Below, one piece after another: positions 22,613-35,238 of a DNA stretch of 64,000 nucleotides. Positions within the stretch are counted from its first letter, which is position 1; each line of letters starts with the position of its first letter. This stretch comes from Gloeophyllum trabeum ATCC 11539 (taxonomy: Eukaryota; Basidiomycota; Agaricomycetes; Gloeophyllales; Gloeophyllaceae): positions 1,124,950 through 1,188,949 of the forward strand of contig NW_006920415.1 in NCBI RefSeq assembly GCF_000344685.1, read 5' to 3'. Made by a program: the position numbers and the translations under genes. The notes beneath the pieces are model-generated. The model was not told the DNA's origin, made no database searches, and was given only the letters and a program-made list of their open reading frames with translations.

Positions 22613-25600
22613 TCACTGTCCCTCCGGCTTGTGCTCCGATATATTTCGCTTTTCCATCACCCTTTGCGCATGTTTCTTGGCCTGTTCCTTCTCCTTCCTC
22701 TTCCTCTCTTTCTCCTGTTCCGTCACTTCGTCATCGTAGAAGGACACGGTGCGGCCAAGGCTATCACGCCAGATGCCATCTCTCTGTACTTTTCCTATTC
22801 GCAATGAGTCAAGTCGGCGGTGTACTAGAGCCGGAAGTGACGTAGAAATGCTCACCATACCGGCCCGTGTTCTGGTTAGCCTCGAGCGCCTCCATCCATT
22901 CGCGCACGATCTGCTTGGAGTCTAAATCCATTGACATTGACATGAGAAACGCCTGCAACAAGCAAAGGGACTCGGGTACTTACCGACAAGGACGTTCACC
23001 TCCTCCGAATGGAACCAACTCTGGGTATCTTGGTTTCCATTGCCCTGAATGCCGACCTAGCATTCTGTTCAGAACGCATGTCCATCATTCCCGTAAGGAA
23101 TGGTTACTCACTTCATCGTCGATAACCATGAACTTTACTATAATTACGCACGCATTTGTAAGCAAGAGGAAGACGTCGTACACGCGGACATGAGAATGGA
23201 CTAACCATGACAGTTACGGCTTTTATAGATCGCATTAATAGGCCGGATCTGATCCTTGCCTGGAACACGAAGTCACGCATTCAACTTATGACTGCTTCCC
23301 TGCATGGCCTGGCGTACGCACCTGTATACCAGTACACGTCAAGGAACTGCTCCTTCCCGACCTTCTTCAGCTCCTTGTACATCTTTATCACCACCTCCTG
23401 ATTGGTCCCACCCTAGAATCGCCCAAGGCCATCAAGAACATATTGTCAACTCATCCACAGGTCTCCGTACCTGGAATGGAATACTCTCCCCCTTATCATT
23501 GAACCCAAGGTCAAGGTATAGAACCACTTGCACTCCCCGCTTGGCCGTGTCAATACACGCCCGGACCACAGGCGCAGCGTTCAGCGTCGGAGTCTGACTG
23601 CGCACAACCGTGAGCATGATAGTATACCATCCCCAAAGGTTGAATGGTAACGTACATGAACACCTTGCGCTTCGCGTACCTAAACCCGGCAAGCCACGCA
23701 GCATTCTGCGGCGTCCGGATATCCTGGTGTCCCGGCACTGTCATTCACGCGCCAGTCAGCTCAGACGAGACAGCAGCAAGGCAAGGCAACTGACTTCCAT
23801 GAGGCTTCCTGTTCACCAACGCAATGGGGAACGGATCGTGTGCTTTGTGGATCAGGTGCGGCCTGAAATCCTCCAGCAGCGTATCATCGTCGATATTCGC
23901 CGTCGTGGGACGAATTGTACCTGCGTTTAGGGCTGACCAGACGAAGTCAATCTGTGGGCTGACGGACGCACTCGGAGAGGTACACACATACCTTGAGACA
24001 GGGCGTGTTTCCGCTTCCGCACCGCCTCCGGCGAATCAAACAGCTCTTGACCATTCCCATCCACGGGCGGCACAGCGCGCGACGTCGACGTCCGACTGTC
24101 CTCGCTGGCGCTCTGGCTGAGCGGCTCCGGCGCGGGCCGCTCCAGCTGCCCATTCGCATCGGCTTCCTGGCCAGCAGACGCACCGTTTATTGGGCGATCA
24201 CGGTCCTCCTTATCCTTGGGATGCCCGCCGATGTCCTGATCCACGGCGGTGCTCGAACCAGCACTGCGCGCGTCAGGGGCGGCGGTACCATTCTTCTCGT
24301 GGGCCTCCCCATCCGTGTCGTGGTTAGACGCACTGTCTTGCTTGATCTTGGCTTCCACGATGGCGTGCGCCAACTGGACTCCTTTACTCTCCCCGTTGGA
24401 CGGCGAGCCGTCTATCGCGCGTACCAAGCCGTCATGAAACGATAACGCAATATCCAGTAAAACTAAGCACTCACTGTGCGCAATCCCTGCATCACCGTCC
24501 TCCGCGCCGTTCTCCAAAACATTCTCTACCACACACCCGGTCAACCATCCCCAACCCCGCAGGAAAACCAAATACACTCACTTGAGCTCTTCCTCCTTCC
24601 CCCAATACCATGCCTCTGCATCATCGTCTCGACCGCGTCCGCAAACCGCTGGCGTCCCACCTGACTCCCGCTCGCCTCCCCGGGCGCCTCCAGCCCCCCA
24701 AAATCGAACCCCATCCCCCTTAGCGCGCCCTGCCACTCCCCATGGTGCCTCCGCACGTCTTTCGCGCGCGCGCGGTCGCCCTCGCCCTGCTGCTTCAAGA
24801 GCGCGCGTGCAGCCCGTGCCGCGCGGATCACGTCGATGTGCCGCAGGAACGGGTTCTCGCCGTCGAACTTGAAGTTCGACGAGGGCGGCGGGACGGGGTG
24901 CGCGATCAGCGGCGGGAGCGGCTTGAAGCGGTTGTTCCAGGAGAGGACGAAGGTGTCGACGAAGGCGGAGACGATGGGGCCTTCGAGGTGGATCATCATC
25001 TAGAGGGGGTGATGGGGATGTGTACGTGAGGGGCGTAGCAGGAGATGTTATGTACGAACCTCGACATTAGGACGGTCCTATTGAGTGCGTGTGGTCGATG
25101 AGAATTTGGATTATTATGCAGTAGAACAGAGCACAACGGACCTGAATGTTATTACTTCATGGTCCGGATAATTAGTATCACCAGTTTCAAACAACCCGGG
25201 AACCATGGAGACGTACCTATTAAGCAGCACTACCTTCTCATCCACTACCATAAACTTGGCGTGGAACGTCCCGAGGAGTACGCGATGAAAGTTCTACGCA
25301 GTCAAATGGTCAGCCATGGCTCACGTTAGCATACTGGCTGTACTGGCTCAGTGAAGGCGCGTTTCGTACGTACAATGACTTCGAGGTCGATATTAGGGAT
25401 TTCACTCGGATCGGGGAGCTCAACGCCCTTCCACGGGCCAGAATTCGGCTTAACCTGCACATGGCTTAGCGCGGACGTTAGGTTGGTGCGCGGCATATGA
25501 AGACAAGTCGCCACTTACTTCTTAAAGAATTGCTTCGGTGTGCCTCGGTCGTAAATAACTGAGCGTATGTCAAGCTAAATGTGGTTGAGGGCCAACAATA

Positions 25601-26455
25601 ATAAGAACTGACGTTTCACTATGATCTTCTCTTTTTGTCCTCTCTCGCCGACGCGTTTGCTCAGCTCCCTGAACGCATTGAATATAGTCTTGTGGGAGTC
25701 AGAGGGTCTGTAAAGAGAATGCAAGATAAGCTCAGCAATGGAGTTCACTTGGGCCAAACACTGACTGAAGGTAGTTAGTAGCTCTGGTGTATAGGAGAGG
25801 CATCAGTCAATGTGCTGATGACCTGATTCTATGGTGCTCACAATAAGACTTGTTTCTCGGCATTAACGATGCAGTGGCTGATTGGGGAGGGAGTGTTAGG
25901 TTCGCTCGGACGGGAAGGTCAGCGCGTCTCACTAGTAGTGTTTCATGATGTCAGGAATTACACTAATGATAGATAGAGGCATAACAGCCGACGATGCCAT
26001 GAGAGGTGGCGATACGAGGCCGCTCAAGGGGTCTCGAGCAAGACATAACAGTACATCGGAATATATCTAGACTCGAACATCAGATGCCTCCTCGAATGCC
26101 CTAAGCGTACGCATACTCACCTTGAGGAAAAGGTTAGATGGCCTGTACGGGAAGTTCCCCGATTGCTGAGACGCGTCCAAGTGAGTATCAAACGCTCTCG
26201 CCTCAGCCAGCGCCTACTCACAGCGGCCTCGTCGAGGTCCTCCTGCGTAAGGTCATTATCGCCCCTGCCCTTATACAGGTCGTGTCTAATCTGGAATCGC
26301 AGCAATAGACGCTTCAGAAAGAACGGTTTCGGGTACGTCTTCCACGCGGCCCTGCGCGGGCTGAGATGGGGGTTCTCCGCGAGCGCCTGGGTGACGGTCG
26401 GGCCCGTCCTGACGAGCTCGTGCGGCTTTCTGTCCTTTTCCTTGTTGGTCGACAT
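22613..26455 (-). CDS. Phospholipase D-like phosphotransferase with two HKD motifs
   Basis: PLD-superfamily enzyme that probably acts on phospholipids, as phosphodiesterase or cardiolipin-synthase-like transferase. It begins at the ATG at 26455 (MSTNKEKDRKPHELV), then the RRAAWKTYPKPFF segment. The first HxKx4D is in FHAKFMVVDEKVVLLNS (around 25220-25290), followed by DRPNVEMMIHLEGP and VDTFVLSWNNRFKPLPP. An acidic, low-complexity insert occupies roughly 24000-24460. The second half has TPTLNAAPVVRACIDTAKRG and VVLYLDLGFNDKGESIPFQ. The second catalytic motif is HVKFMVIDDE, with His and Lys separated by an intron near 23140-23205, then GNGNQDTQSWFHSEEVNVLV. TGA is at 22613-22615. Both active-site halves are intact. 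The many small introns follow GT..AG. Exact substrate is unknown. Confidence 0.88.
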
Positions 26456-26968
26456 GGGCGGTGGTGCAAGCAGCGGAGTGCTACTCGCGCAGGGAGCAGG
26501 TCATACTGTATTTATAAACTCCATTAGCAGCCTGTCAAGGGGCACTGCGCGCGGTCGGGCCTACCCGCCACACTCTGACCGAAACGGATGACGACACCAC
26601 GCGGCCATCTATTCTTAGACCGCTGCGCACCGCCACTCTCAAAATAGGCTGCACTGCCACAGATCAGCGATGGAATTCTTCTTCGGCAGCTCAGTGGCAG
26701 CTCTGACAGCCACCGCTGCATTCGCAGCGAATTGACCACAATACCAGCATCGAACCACCTTCACGTCGTACCAGCTGTGCAACACAGCCATACACCTCTA
26801 CCAGCGCCATATGTATTGGCACTGAGTTTCCCGCAGCCGCCAAGCAATCCTTGCCTATTGCAACACAGCACCCGATCCATAGACTTTCACAAAGACACTG
26901 CATTTTTATCAAGATTTTCTACGTCTTTTTCTGATTCTACCTATTTTAATCCAAGTAAAATAGCCACT
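26456..26968. other. Intergenic: PLD-like promoter and PAN3 3' flank
   Basis: Contains a minus-strand TATAAATA at 26509-26516, about 55 nt upstream of the PLD-like ATG. No gene is seen. Confidence 0.5.
26509..26516 (-). promoter_or_regulatory. TATA box of the PLD-like gene
   Basis: TATAAATA on the minus strand, 54-61 nt upstream of the ATG at 26455. Confidence 0.5.
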
Positions 26969-29732
26969 TCAAAGGCGCCCCGAGGACGACGTCGCAGCAG
27001 CCGCCAGATCACTGTAAACCATCAGCGCAGGACGAGAGGAGGAAAACAGCATGGCCGACCTGAAAGCTGTCTCGATGAAGCCCTTGATGTCCTTATAGCT
27101 GACCACCAGACAACTCTGCTCATCCCGGGAGATAAGCATGATCTTCTCCTCCGTACCGGCGTCTAGCTAGCGGGCAATCAGCTACAGTTACCAGGACCAG
27201 AACAGATACTCACCTTGTTCAAGCAAGTCAGAACATGTGACAGGTTTATCACAGGGTTGCCATTTTCATCGACCTGGTGGAAGACGTAGTCCCTAAAGAG
27301 CTTGATGATGTACCTGTCACCAGTCTCCGACCATCGTGGTTCACGGGCGAACCTGGGGGGACACCATGAATGAAGACAGTCAGCTCGGAGACGCATAGAT
27401 ATACGCACTCAGGTCGCTCGTTGATAAATCCCAGTTTAGACAGAAGCCGGACCAATCGCGCGTTCTCCAGCTCACTCATCAGCTCCGCCTGAAGACGATC
27501 CACGGAGCTGTCCACCCGAGGTCAGGTCCCGGTACGCATAAACAGCGTAACACACGCACTTCTGCGCCTCCTCCATCTCGGCAATAACCCTGCTGCCCAA
27601 CATATCCTGGAAGAACTGCCCAATAGTCTACCCTGCGATGAGTCTCGCATGGACAACGAGCGATCCCAAAACAAGATACCTTATGCGGCCCGGGCGTCGA
27701 GTACAGCCACCTGACCACCTGCTTGACGTCGTTCGAGTACGTCCGCCCAATCGTGTCGAGGGCCTTCGCCAAGTTGTTCGTATTCGCGGCGGCGACGTTC
27801 TGGCAGCACAGCGTGACAATGAGCGCGCCGAGCTTATGGAGGTCCTCCACCTGGAACACTGGCATTATCTCGCTCGGCGCCTCCCATGTCAGCGCGTCGA
27901 CGATACCGCAGGAGCCCAGCCGCACTCTGAGAGGGAGAACAGGTAAGACCGGGGCAGAAATACCTATTTGTGAGGTCATCCTACCTGTTCTTGTCGGTGA
28001 CCAGGACCTTCGTCACGTCAAGCGTGCGGACGGCGATACCCCGGTCGTGCACGGCGCGGATGGCAGAGGCAATCTGTACGATGTACGACCAGAGCGTGCG
28101 TTCCGGGAGCAGCTGCGCCTGCGCTTGCAGACGGCCGCCGACGAATGACGGCGCTTTAGGTTTGACGTACACATCATACAGTGTTTGGGCATTTGCATGG
28201 TAGTCGTAGACAACAACCAGCGCTGAGCGAACCGGGAGTCAGAGACAAAGGGCATCAGTGCGCAGCGCAAGAGATTGAAAATACTGACAGTTATCGCTGA
28301 AGGCCCGGGTAGTGAAAGCTTCCCTCACGGACACGATATTCGGATGTCGGATCTTGTTCCATGTCTCGACAGCAGCGAACGCGTTAACGTGCGACAGCCC
28401 ATATCCTGGCACCGGAGATTTCAACAGCAGTCAACCAGAAACGCCGTCGGACACTTACTCTCCATCCTTCGAAGAGTGTAAGGAACGCCGTCCTTCTCGC
28501 TGATAGCTCTATAAACGATCGAAGACCAGTTGCCAAATTTACGCCGTTCGCCGACAGTAGGTTCCAAGGGCACCAGGGTGTGGTACCCTTGCAGTTCCTC
28601 CGGAAGATTGAGTCCCGGCATAGGCGCTGTACGGATGATCTCCGAGCGGCGCTGCAGCTCTTCCCGTATGTCGTCTGGTATGAAGTAGTTGCGAGTGAAT
28701 AACGAGGGCAGTGGCCGAGTGTACAAGTGATAGTTCAACTGTGCAAAACGTTAGACGTGAATGCGGACAGGTAAGCTACGATGACGTACTGGCTGCTGAA
28801 CGAAGGTAGGCTGCGAGTGGGGGTAGTACGCGTTCATGGAGTCGTAATCGGTAGATAACCCCATCTGCTGGTGATCCCCAGTCATGTCATACATACTGGT
28901 GTCGATCTGTTGACAGTCGGCTCACGGCTCGCTACAGTCAGGGCACAATCGAACTCACCGCCTGCATTTGGGCTGCTAGCTGGTCCACAGAAGCGTCTCC
29001 ATTTCCACCGGCAGAGTAAGAGTAAGGATCGTACGGGTCGTTCTCGGTATAATCATCATAGGATACAGTGGATGAGGAGCTGGCTTGAGTGTTAGGCGCT
29101 GAGACATCGCACACTCAAGGGTACATACGCGGGTGCAGGTATCTCGGACTCAGCCTGCTGCTCCGATTCTTGTGGCGGTGAGGTAGAACGAGCGGAAAGA
29201 CTGGACTTCGGTACGAATACTGGAGCATTGACAGCTTGGGCGGGGAGAGCGGGCGCAGCTGGGGACTCCGGACGTGTACTGACAACATAAGGTCAGAACC
29301 CTCAGTACCACCGCAGCCTCGTCGCAACCTACGGAGAGGTAGTTTCCTGCGCCTGACAACTACGCGTCAGCTGGCAAAAGCAAAGTCTGCAGACAACTCA
29401 CAGGCGGATGATAATAGATACAGCCCTTGTCTTGGAATTTACATGAACTGAAACTCGGGTTCACACGTCTCCCGTCTATCACCACCAGCAAAGTATTCAC
29501 CCATAAATCAAGATATTTCTACATTGCCGTTGCGTCGAGTCTGCAACGCGCATCAGCGACGCGGGTCCGAGGCGATTCTAAACCGAACTGACGCACCTTT
29601 CCTGGAAGACGAGGATGGGCTCTTGGGCGACGCCGGCCTACCGTCGCCGTCGGGGCGTGTTATTTTCACCGCAGCATTCGCAGACTGAGGCCTCCAGAAG
29701 AATCCGTTGTGAGTGTCTGCACCGCTCTGCAT
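26969..29732 (-). CDS. PAN3: PAN2-PAN3 deadenylation complex subunit PAN3
   Basis: Regulatory subunit of the PAN2-PAN3 poly(A) nuclease, which starts mRNA poly(A) shortening in the cytoplasm; PAN3 dimerises and recruits PAN2 to poly(A)-binding protein. The N-terminal exons encode [18 protein letters not shown] and a CCCH zinc finger, CRNILIYG joined to [15 protein letters not shown]. Then come [41 protein letters not shown] and the pseudokinase: [50 protein letters not shown] in place of a catalytic loop, [14 protein letters not shown]. The C-terminal knob follows ([38 protein letters not shown]). The stop is at 26969-26971. I place the start at the ATG at 29732; an in-frame TAA lies upstream and the frame has no earlier ATG, but an upstream intron is possible. 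Confidence 0.93.
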
Positions 29733-29979
29733 CTCCGTCGGCCTGGATGCAGTCGCGTTGACTTGCTTGCGAGCGGCAAGCGCGATTATCTCAATTGCGT
29801 CCGAATGTGGCAACAGTCCCGGACTCCGGACGGGTTACACAATCGCAAATAAAGGCCAACAGTTTTGTGGCGGGTCGCGCAATGTCTTCTACAAGATATC
29901 GCTACATCGTAGGAGCCCTGGACTCTGATAAATTACGATATTACTCCACAGCATAAATCCTTATATCTGCAAGTGGAGT

Positions 29980-32129
29980 CTATGCAACCGAAGACTCCTT
30001 CTCCATCGAAGGTACAACGCTGACCTCCTTGCCATCCTCGATGCCCCACTTCTTATCCACTTCCGTATGCAGCGGCAAATGCTTCATCAGCAAGCTTACA
30101 AGCAGACCTACCCCGCTGACGCCGATGGTGAACTGCCACACAGGCTTCAAACTCTCGCCGAAGGCTTGCCGCACTTGGGTCTTTAATGGCTCTTCAAGTG
30201 TCGGTATCACGGGAATCGCAGAGTAGGCTGAGGCGACACCTTCGGGAAAGCGGGCGGTGAAGGCAGCTGGAAGATGCGTGCCCAGCTCGTTCTGGAGGAT
30301 AGTCCCGCCGATGGTAACACCGATAATCTATGGCAAGAAAAGATCTCAGGCTTGGACGGGGCACAAACAAGACCCGCTTACGTTGGCAAAGTTGCGGAAG
30401 AACGTGTACAGCGCGATAGCACGGGCGTTCGACTGTATTGGTATGGGAGCCAGTATGGGGAAGAAGACCGCGCCGCATACGGAGCCGAGGAAAGCACCAG
30501 TCAGGATCTGGAAGCCGATCGCCCGCGCTCGAGATGTATCATATGCCATTGTGCTCAAGAGCCCCGTGCCAACCAAGATCATAGCCCACGCCAGCCATAA
30601 TTGGGGACGATACTGACGAGAAATGGCGATCGTGACACCGGTTACCAGTGTCATCGGTGACAGGGCGAAGGCCATGCCGAAGACGTCTACGCCGGAGGCG
30701 ACGGGTGAGGCACTAAAGCACGCCTGGAAATATACGGGGATATAATCTGTAGGAAGAAGCTACTTAGTAAAGAGTCCAGAGTTTCTAATGAAAATGACAG
30801 ACAGAGGAGGCACTGGATGATGGTAAAAACAAGGAATGTCTGGAGATGGCCACTCAGAGCTGTCCTAGTGGATAGGAGGTGGTAGGGAACCTGGGACATC
30901 ATCATGAGTAGATATACCACTATAGGAAGTCCGCCGACATACGACAGGGTTGTTGGGGATACAAGCCTCATAGACTAGGAAACCTGCGAGTCCGGCCAGG
31001 CCCAGGATGAGCGGCACCAAGATGTGATACGAAGACCACTGGTACTGGACACCGCCCCATGTGAGACCAATCATGCAAGAAGTAGTAGCCGCGATGACAA
31101 GTGCGTTGCCACTACAGTTGTTCAGTCCAACGCCGCACGATGATAAATGACAGCCACTTACGTCCAGTCCATCTTTGCTAACTTTTCGGACAGTGTCCCG
31201 GGAGGAGTTCGCAAATTCAGGAAGATCAACACCAAGCCAGCGGCCAGGCCACAGATAGGAATGTTGAGGTCTGATTTATCTTCATTACTGGGTCTTTCGT
31301 GAAGTGACAAGGTACGCACAGAAAAGCCACCGCCACTGCCCGCTTTGGGCAAGGGCACCACCTATCACTGGGCCAATGCCGGACGCTATCGTGAAGGTCC
31401 TAAGGCAAAGTTGAGCGACTTCACTCCATCATTAGTACGATATACGTACATTGCAATAAGGCCGGTATATAGGCCTCTTTCTCGCAGAGGTACCATGTCT
31501 GACAGGATTATCTGACATAGCGAAGCTATCCCGCCTCCTCCCAGGCCCTGAACAGCTATATAATGATCAATCAACGTTGAGAGCAAACTAGCGAAAAAAG
31601 CAGCACGGACTTCTGCCTGCGATCAGGAAATTCATATCGGTAGCGGCTCCGCACAGAGCGCTGCCAATAGCGAAGATCACGATCGAACCGAACATAGTAA
31701 TTTTTCGGCCGAACGTCTGTGGACATATTCGTTCATTGACCGCAACAAAGAGAAGGGAGTTGGGATACCTCAGCGAGGCCTCCACTTAGCGGGACGAAGG
31801 CCGTTGTGGCTAGGGTGTAAGCAGATCCCACCCAAACAAACTGATCCCCCTTCAGAGCAGCGACGATGCTGGGCAGAGCAGTCGATACGGCGGACTGTAT
31901 ACGGATCAGCGGATAATTGACGGTTGAGCCAGAGAAAGCGTACCAATTCTAACGCTGTGATGAACTGGGCCATTGTGAGACACAGGAACACCATCCAGAA
32001 TCGCCAATCGCGTTTGGGCTTCGTATCCTGGGCGGGCTCGACCTTCACAGACTCTTGGGAGGCCTTTGCCTCCTCTGAGATGGATACCGTCTGCGAACTG
32101 GGGCCGCTAGGCTGGTCGTGTGACTCCAT
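29980..32129 (-). CDS. MFS transporter, 14-TM drug:H+ antiporter (DHA2) type
   Basis: Plasma-membrane proton-driven efflux transporter. It starts at the ATG at 32129 (MESHDQPSGPSSQTVS) with a charged cytosolic leader, then RDWRFWMVFLCLTMAQFI. Exons in order show TLATTAFVPLSGGLAE, FGRKITMFGSIVIFAIGSAL, AVQGLGGGGIASLCQIILSD (the GGGG of motif C-like/14-TM carriers), LRERGLYTGLIAM, the antiporter stretch ASGIGPVIGGALAQ, and LNIPICGLAAGLVLIFLNLR. Later come ALSGHLQTFLVFTIIQCLL joined to YYIPVYFQACFSASP, and NIIGVTIGGTILQNELG. The tail is hydrophilic and stops at 29980. Introns join in frame throughout. This group includes toxin and azole exporters, but the substrate here cannot be told. Its divergent neighbour is an F-box-like gene. 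Confidence 0.9.
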
Positions 32130-32719
32130 TCCCTGCGAATACAAGCAGCCGGTCGTGAAAAAGGGTGACGTGGCCTATAAAACTACAGAAGGAGTTACGA
32201 AGTGAACGATATGATCATGAGGGGGGACGACTTGTAATTCACAGAGGGGAGACTTACATGAAGCGGGAGGGCCACCCAACTACATCACTTTTCGTGGAAT
32301 TATAGTCTGTGACTGGAGAGAATGCGGGGCTGCATAGCCATCCCATGCAGGCTAGCGGAGGTATTCAGTTGTTATGATGAGGCTGCCCTACGGCCGTAAG
32401 GACGCTGATGCGGGCCACCATATCGAGTTGAGCTGTAGTCGTGTTAATTACCTATTGAGCTAACAGCGACTCCGGTCAGCCTAATGTAAGGGTTTGTCTC
32501 CATTTCATAGACGCATGACCTTGCATTCGGAGGTACATGTATGAGGGTGTAGACCTTCGCGATCCGGCCAAGGGGACCCACAAATACACACGCAAGCAAA
32601 CAATGTCCATCGCCACACGCGTCGTTCCAGTCAGGTCGCGTCTCATGTTCCTCTTTGTAACTAGGGGAAGCGCACGATTGTGTCTCTCCCCCTGAATAAG
32701 CCGTTGGTCCCTGCTCTAG
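32130..32719. other. Divergent promoter interval, MFS / F-box-like
   Basis: 590 bp between two start codons that point away from each other. It must hold both promoters. I see no further gene. Confidence 0.5.
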
Positions 32720-34414
32720 ATGGCGCTGCGGTCCAATGCTCTTCAGGCATGGGAACGAGATCCGTCTCTAAACTCAGACGATCCTGCGTTGTTGGACCGC
32801 GAAATCGAATCCCTCTCTGCTAGGCTTCACACTCTAAAGACTCATCGCAACGCTATCATCCCCATCGCTATCCTTCCCTGGGAGATCCTTGCGAACATAT
32901 TCTTCTTTCACGTCCACAGAGCGGATCCGCTTCATCGCTGGACCAAAGATGCTGGCTGGATCAACATCGCGCACGTATGTCGTTTCTGGCGCAAAGTCGT
33001 GCTTGACACAAGGAACCTCTGGACGACGATTTCATGCTCGGCAAAGGAGTCGACCGCGTTCATGCTAGAGCGGTCGATGTCCCTGTCGTTGACACTGGAC
33101 GTGTTTGTCCCTGCTGCCCCTCGGGACCAGGAGGCGGTGTTTGAAGCCACTAAGCTGGCGATGGCGCAACTCCATCGAATTGTTGATATCAGAGTGAGTG
33201 GCTCCAAGACAGGCACGGAATATTTCTCGTCCATGGACTACATCGTACCGGAACCACTCTTACAGTCGCTCACGTATGCGCCGGTGCAACCCCTGCTCAA
33301 AACGGAAGTCCTCGGACTGAAGATTCTACTTCTCATCGCCTCTACGAGCCTGCGTCGTCTGTCTCTCCCCAGGTGCGGTGCGCGTTTTGTGCCCGAACCT
33401 TTGCCTATGCTGCAGACTCTCAACCTGGGTATCTGCAACTACAAGGGCCTCAACACAGTGACGTGGATCCTCAAAGCATTGCGCGGCCTCCCTTCCCTGC
33501 AATCTCTTACTGTGACATTCAATGACTGCGACGATGTTCGGTCTCTTCCGCTCGATGTGAGGGACAAGACGGCACTTGTCACTTTATGCCACCTCGAGGA
33601 CCTAACCTTAAGCTGTACTGTGTCCCCTGCTGCGTACATACTGCGTCATCTGACCCTACCACGGTCTTGCGGATTCTCCCTTGGAGTCGAGATGGCGAGA
33701 CCTCCCTCGGATCATGTGCAAAAAGCCCTGATGCGCGAAATCGTCAGTGAGATAATTGTGGCACCCCTACGTGGGATCTCGTTTGAAATCCAGGCTGATA
33801 CGGACGACATAGTCATCAGGGGATGGACGTGCCCCCTTCCAGATGACCGTCGCTCAATGACGGCTCTCTACGACGGTAACTACAAGATCAACTTATGGCT
33901 GCTCCGGGGAGAGGATTTGGGGTTCCGACAGGGCTCCTGGCTATCCGTTCTGTACCACGTCGGCTCCCTGCTCGGCGACGACCTTGAGCTTCTGCGGGTT
34001 CACATGCCCTCGGGCATACTCTTTCCGAGTGCGTGGTGGTCCGCGTTCGGACACCTGAGAAACGTCCATATGCTGCACTTCGGTGGGTCCGATCCCGGTG
34101 GATTACTCCTTGCCCTTACATTCAGAACGCACCGTGGCCATAGTGCTGCGGAGGACGGGTTTCTGCCTCGCTTGCGCAGCCTGGTACTCAATGATATCAA
34201 CTACGGTCCTTGTGAGTATGGCCATTCGACGGCGAGAAAGCTATTCTATACGCTGGAGCACCGATGGCGACGACAGCTCAAGCTGCAAAGGATATGCTTG
34301 TACAACTGCGCATACATCTCCATCTCGGACATCTCTAATCTTAAGTCGGGAATCCCAGAGGTATACTGGGATGGGCGCAATCTGGTGAATATGGCTATGG
34401 TGACTGAGGCCTGA
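32720..34414 (+). CDS. F-box-like protein, single exon
   Basis: 564 codons without intron. An N-terminal helix with heptad leucines (LDREIESLSARLHTLKTHRN) runs straight into the F-box-like core IAILPWEILANIFFFHV, then WINIAHVCRFWRKVVLDTRNLW. This order is the standard layout of agaricomycete F-box-like proteins. The rest is leucine-rich and would be the substrate-recognition part of an SCF ubiquitin ligase. Unlike the other F-box-like gene in this window it is intact to the TGA at 34412-34414. Target is unknown. These families expand and diverge quickly, so a close orthologue elsewhere is not expected. Confidence 0.88.
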   Translation: MALRSNALQAWERDPSLNSDDPALLDREIESLSARLHTLKTHRNAIIPIAILPWEILANIFFFHVHRADPLHRWTKDAGWINIAHVCRFWRKVVLDTRNLWTTISCSAKESTAFMLERSMSLSLTLDVFVPAAPRDQEAVFEATKLAMAQLHRIVDIRVSGSKTGTEYFSSMDYIVPEPLLQSLTYAPVQPLLKTEVLGLKILLLIASTSLRRLSLPRCGARFVPEPLPMLQTLNLGICNYKGLNTVTWILKALRGLPSLQSLTVTFNDCDDVRSLPLDVRDKTALVTLCHLEDLTLSCTVSPAAYILRHLTLPRSCGFSLGVEMARPPSDHVQKALMREIVSEIIVAPLRGISFEIQADTDDIVIRGWTCPLPDDRRSMTALYDGNYKINLWLLRGEDLGFRQGSWLSVLYHVGSLLGDDLELLRVHMPSGILFPSAWWSAFGHLRNVHMLHFGGSDPGGLLLALTFRTHRGHSAAEDGFLPRLRSLVLNDINYGPCEYGHSTARKLFYTLEHRWRRQLKLQRICLYNCAYISISDISNLKSGIPEVYWDGRNLVNMAMVTEA

Positions 34415-34650
34415 AGACCCGACACCTCTTGATGTTTGTTACGATGTACGTTTGGTTCACGATGGTCTCAACTATGTGGATTTTGTACTAGTCATGTTGT
34501 ATCAGTCCTGGTGCGTTTCACAGTCCTGTCCTCTATTTACGTGCGGCGACGAATTATTGTATCAATCAAAGCGGACACATCTATATTGCGAACCCAAGGG
34601 TCGCTGGTGCATTTGATTCACAAAGGTTCCTGGAGCGCCATATCTCGAAT

Positions 34651-34739
34651 GCTGATGTGGCCGAGTCGTTAAGGCGAGTGACTTGAATCATCTCATCACT
34701 TGGGCATTGCCCGCGTAGGTTCAAATCCTGCCGTCAGCG
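34651..34739 (+). tRNA. tRNA-Ser (UGA anticodon) with short intron
   Basis: The acceptor stem GCTGATG pairs with CGTCAGC, with discriminator G. Box A lies in TGGCCGAGTCGTTAAGGC. The anticodon stem AGTGA/TCACT encloses 14 nt, which fits a normal 7-nt loop CTTGAA...A with anticodon TGA and a 7-nt intron after position 37. A long class II variable arm (GGGC ATT GCCC) is typical of serine tRNA. The T-arm is TAGGTTCAAATCCTG. A T5 tract follows at 34747-34751. Confidence 0.92.
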
Positions 34740-34746
34740 TGTGGTC

Positions 34747-34751
34747 TTTTT
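34747..34751 (+). terminator. RNA polymerase III terminator of the tRNA
   Basis: TTTTT eight bases downstream of the tRNA-Ser gene. Confidence 0.7.
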
Positions 34752-35137
34752 CGCAATTAATTCTTGTCAAGTTCTTTTCAGTACTGAGGGCTGCGTCATT
34801 GCTGTGACTACTGTTTTGTATCTTTATATATAGACAAGTGATGACATGGTAATATATACAGTGGAACGCTCATGACCAGACTCGCACCAAATCAGTCGTA
34901 ACCTCTACCAGAAATAGGCACAAGCACAGCCACCTCATTGTCATTTCCTCCGAGGACCGACTCGGAAAGGATCTGCTCCCGCTGTCCGTAGCTCACTCGG
35001 TGCTATCTCAGAAGGCAGCATTTCTCTTCACAGCACTCCCCACTGAATCAAGCTCAGCGTATATTCTGGTCAGCTAGCGTCATCTTGACCGTCGTGATGT
35101 CGTCACTGCGCTCCTCACCAATGTCACCTCTTTCACC

Positions 35138-35163
35138 CAATGGACCCCCGCGCCGTATATAAG
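35138..35163 (+). promoter_or_regulatory. CCAAT and TATA boxes of the SDR gene
   Basis: CCAAT at 35138-35142 and TATATAAG at 35156-35163, about 80 nt before the ATG at 35239. The order is right, but the two are closer together than is usual. Confidence 0.5.
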
Positions 35164-35238
35164 ACGCCAGCCTCGCGCAACAGTCCCCATAAATCCCAGT
35201 CTCGAACTCACCACGCCCAGCGCAAGTAGCCGATAACT

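Larger units (their letters stand above)
34415..35238. other. Intergenic with tRNA gene and SDR promoter
   Basis: Apart from the tRNA-Ser at 34651-34739 and the TATA/CCAAT elements in front of the SDR gene, I see nothing that looks like a gene. Confidence 0.5.
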
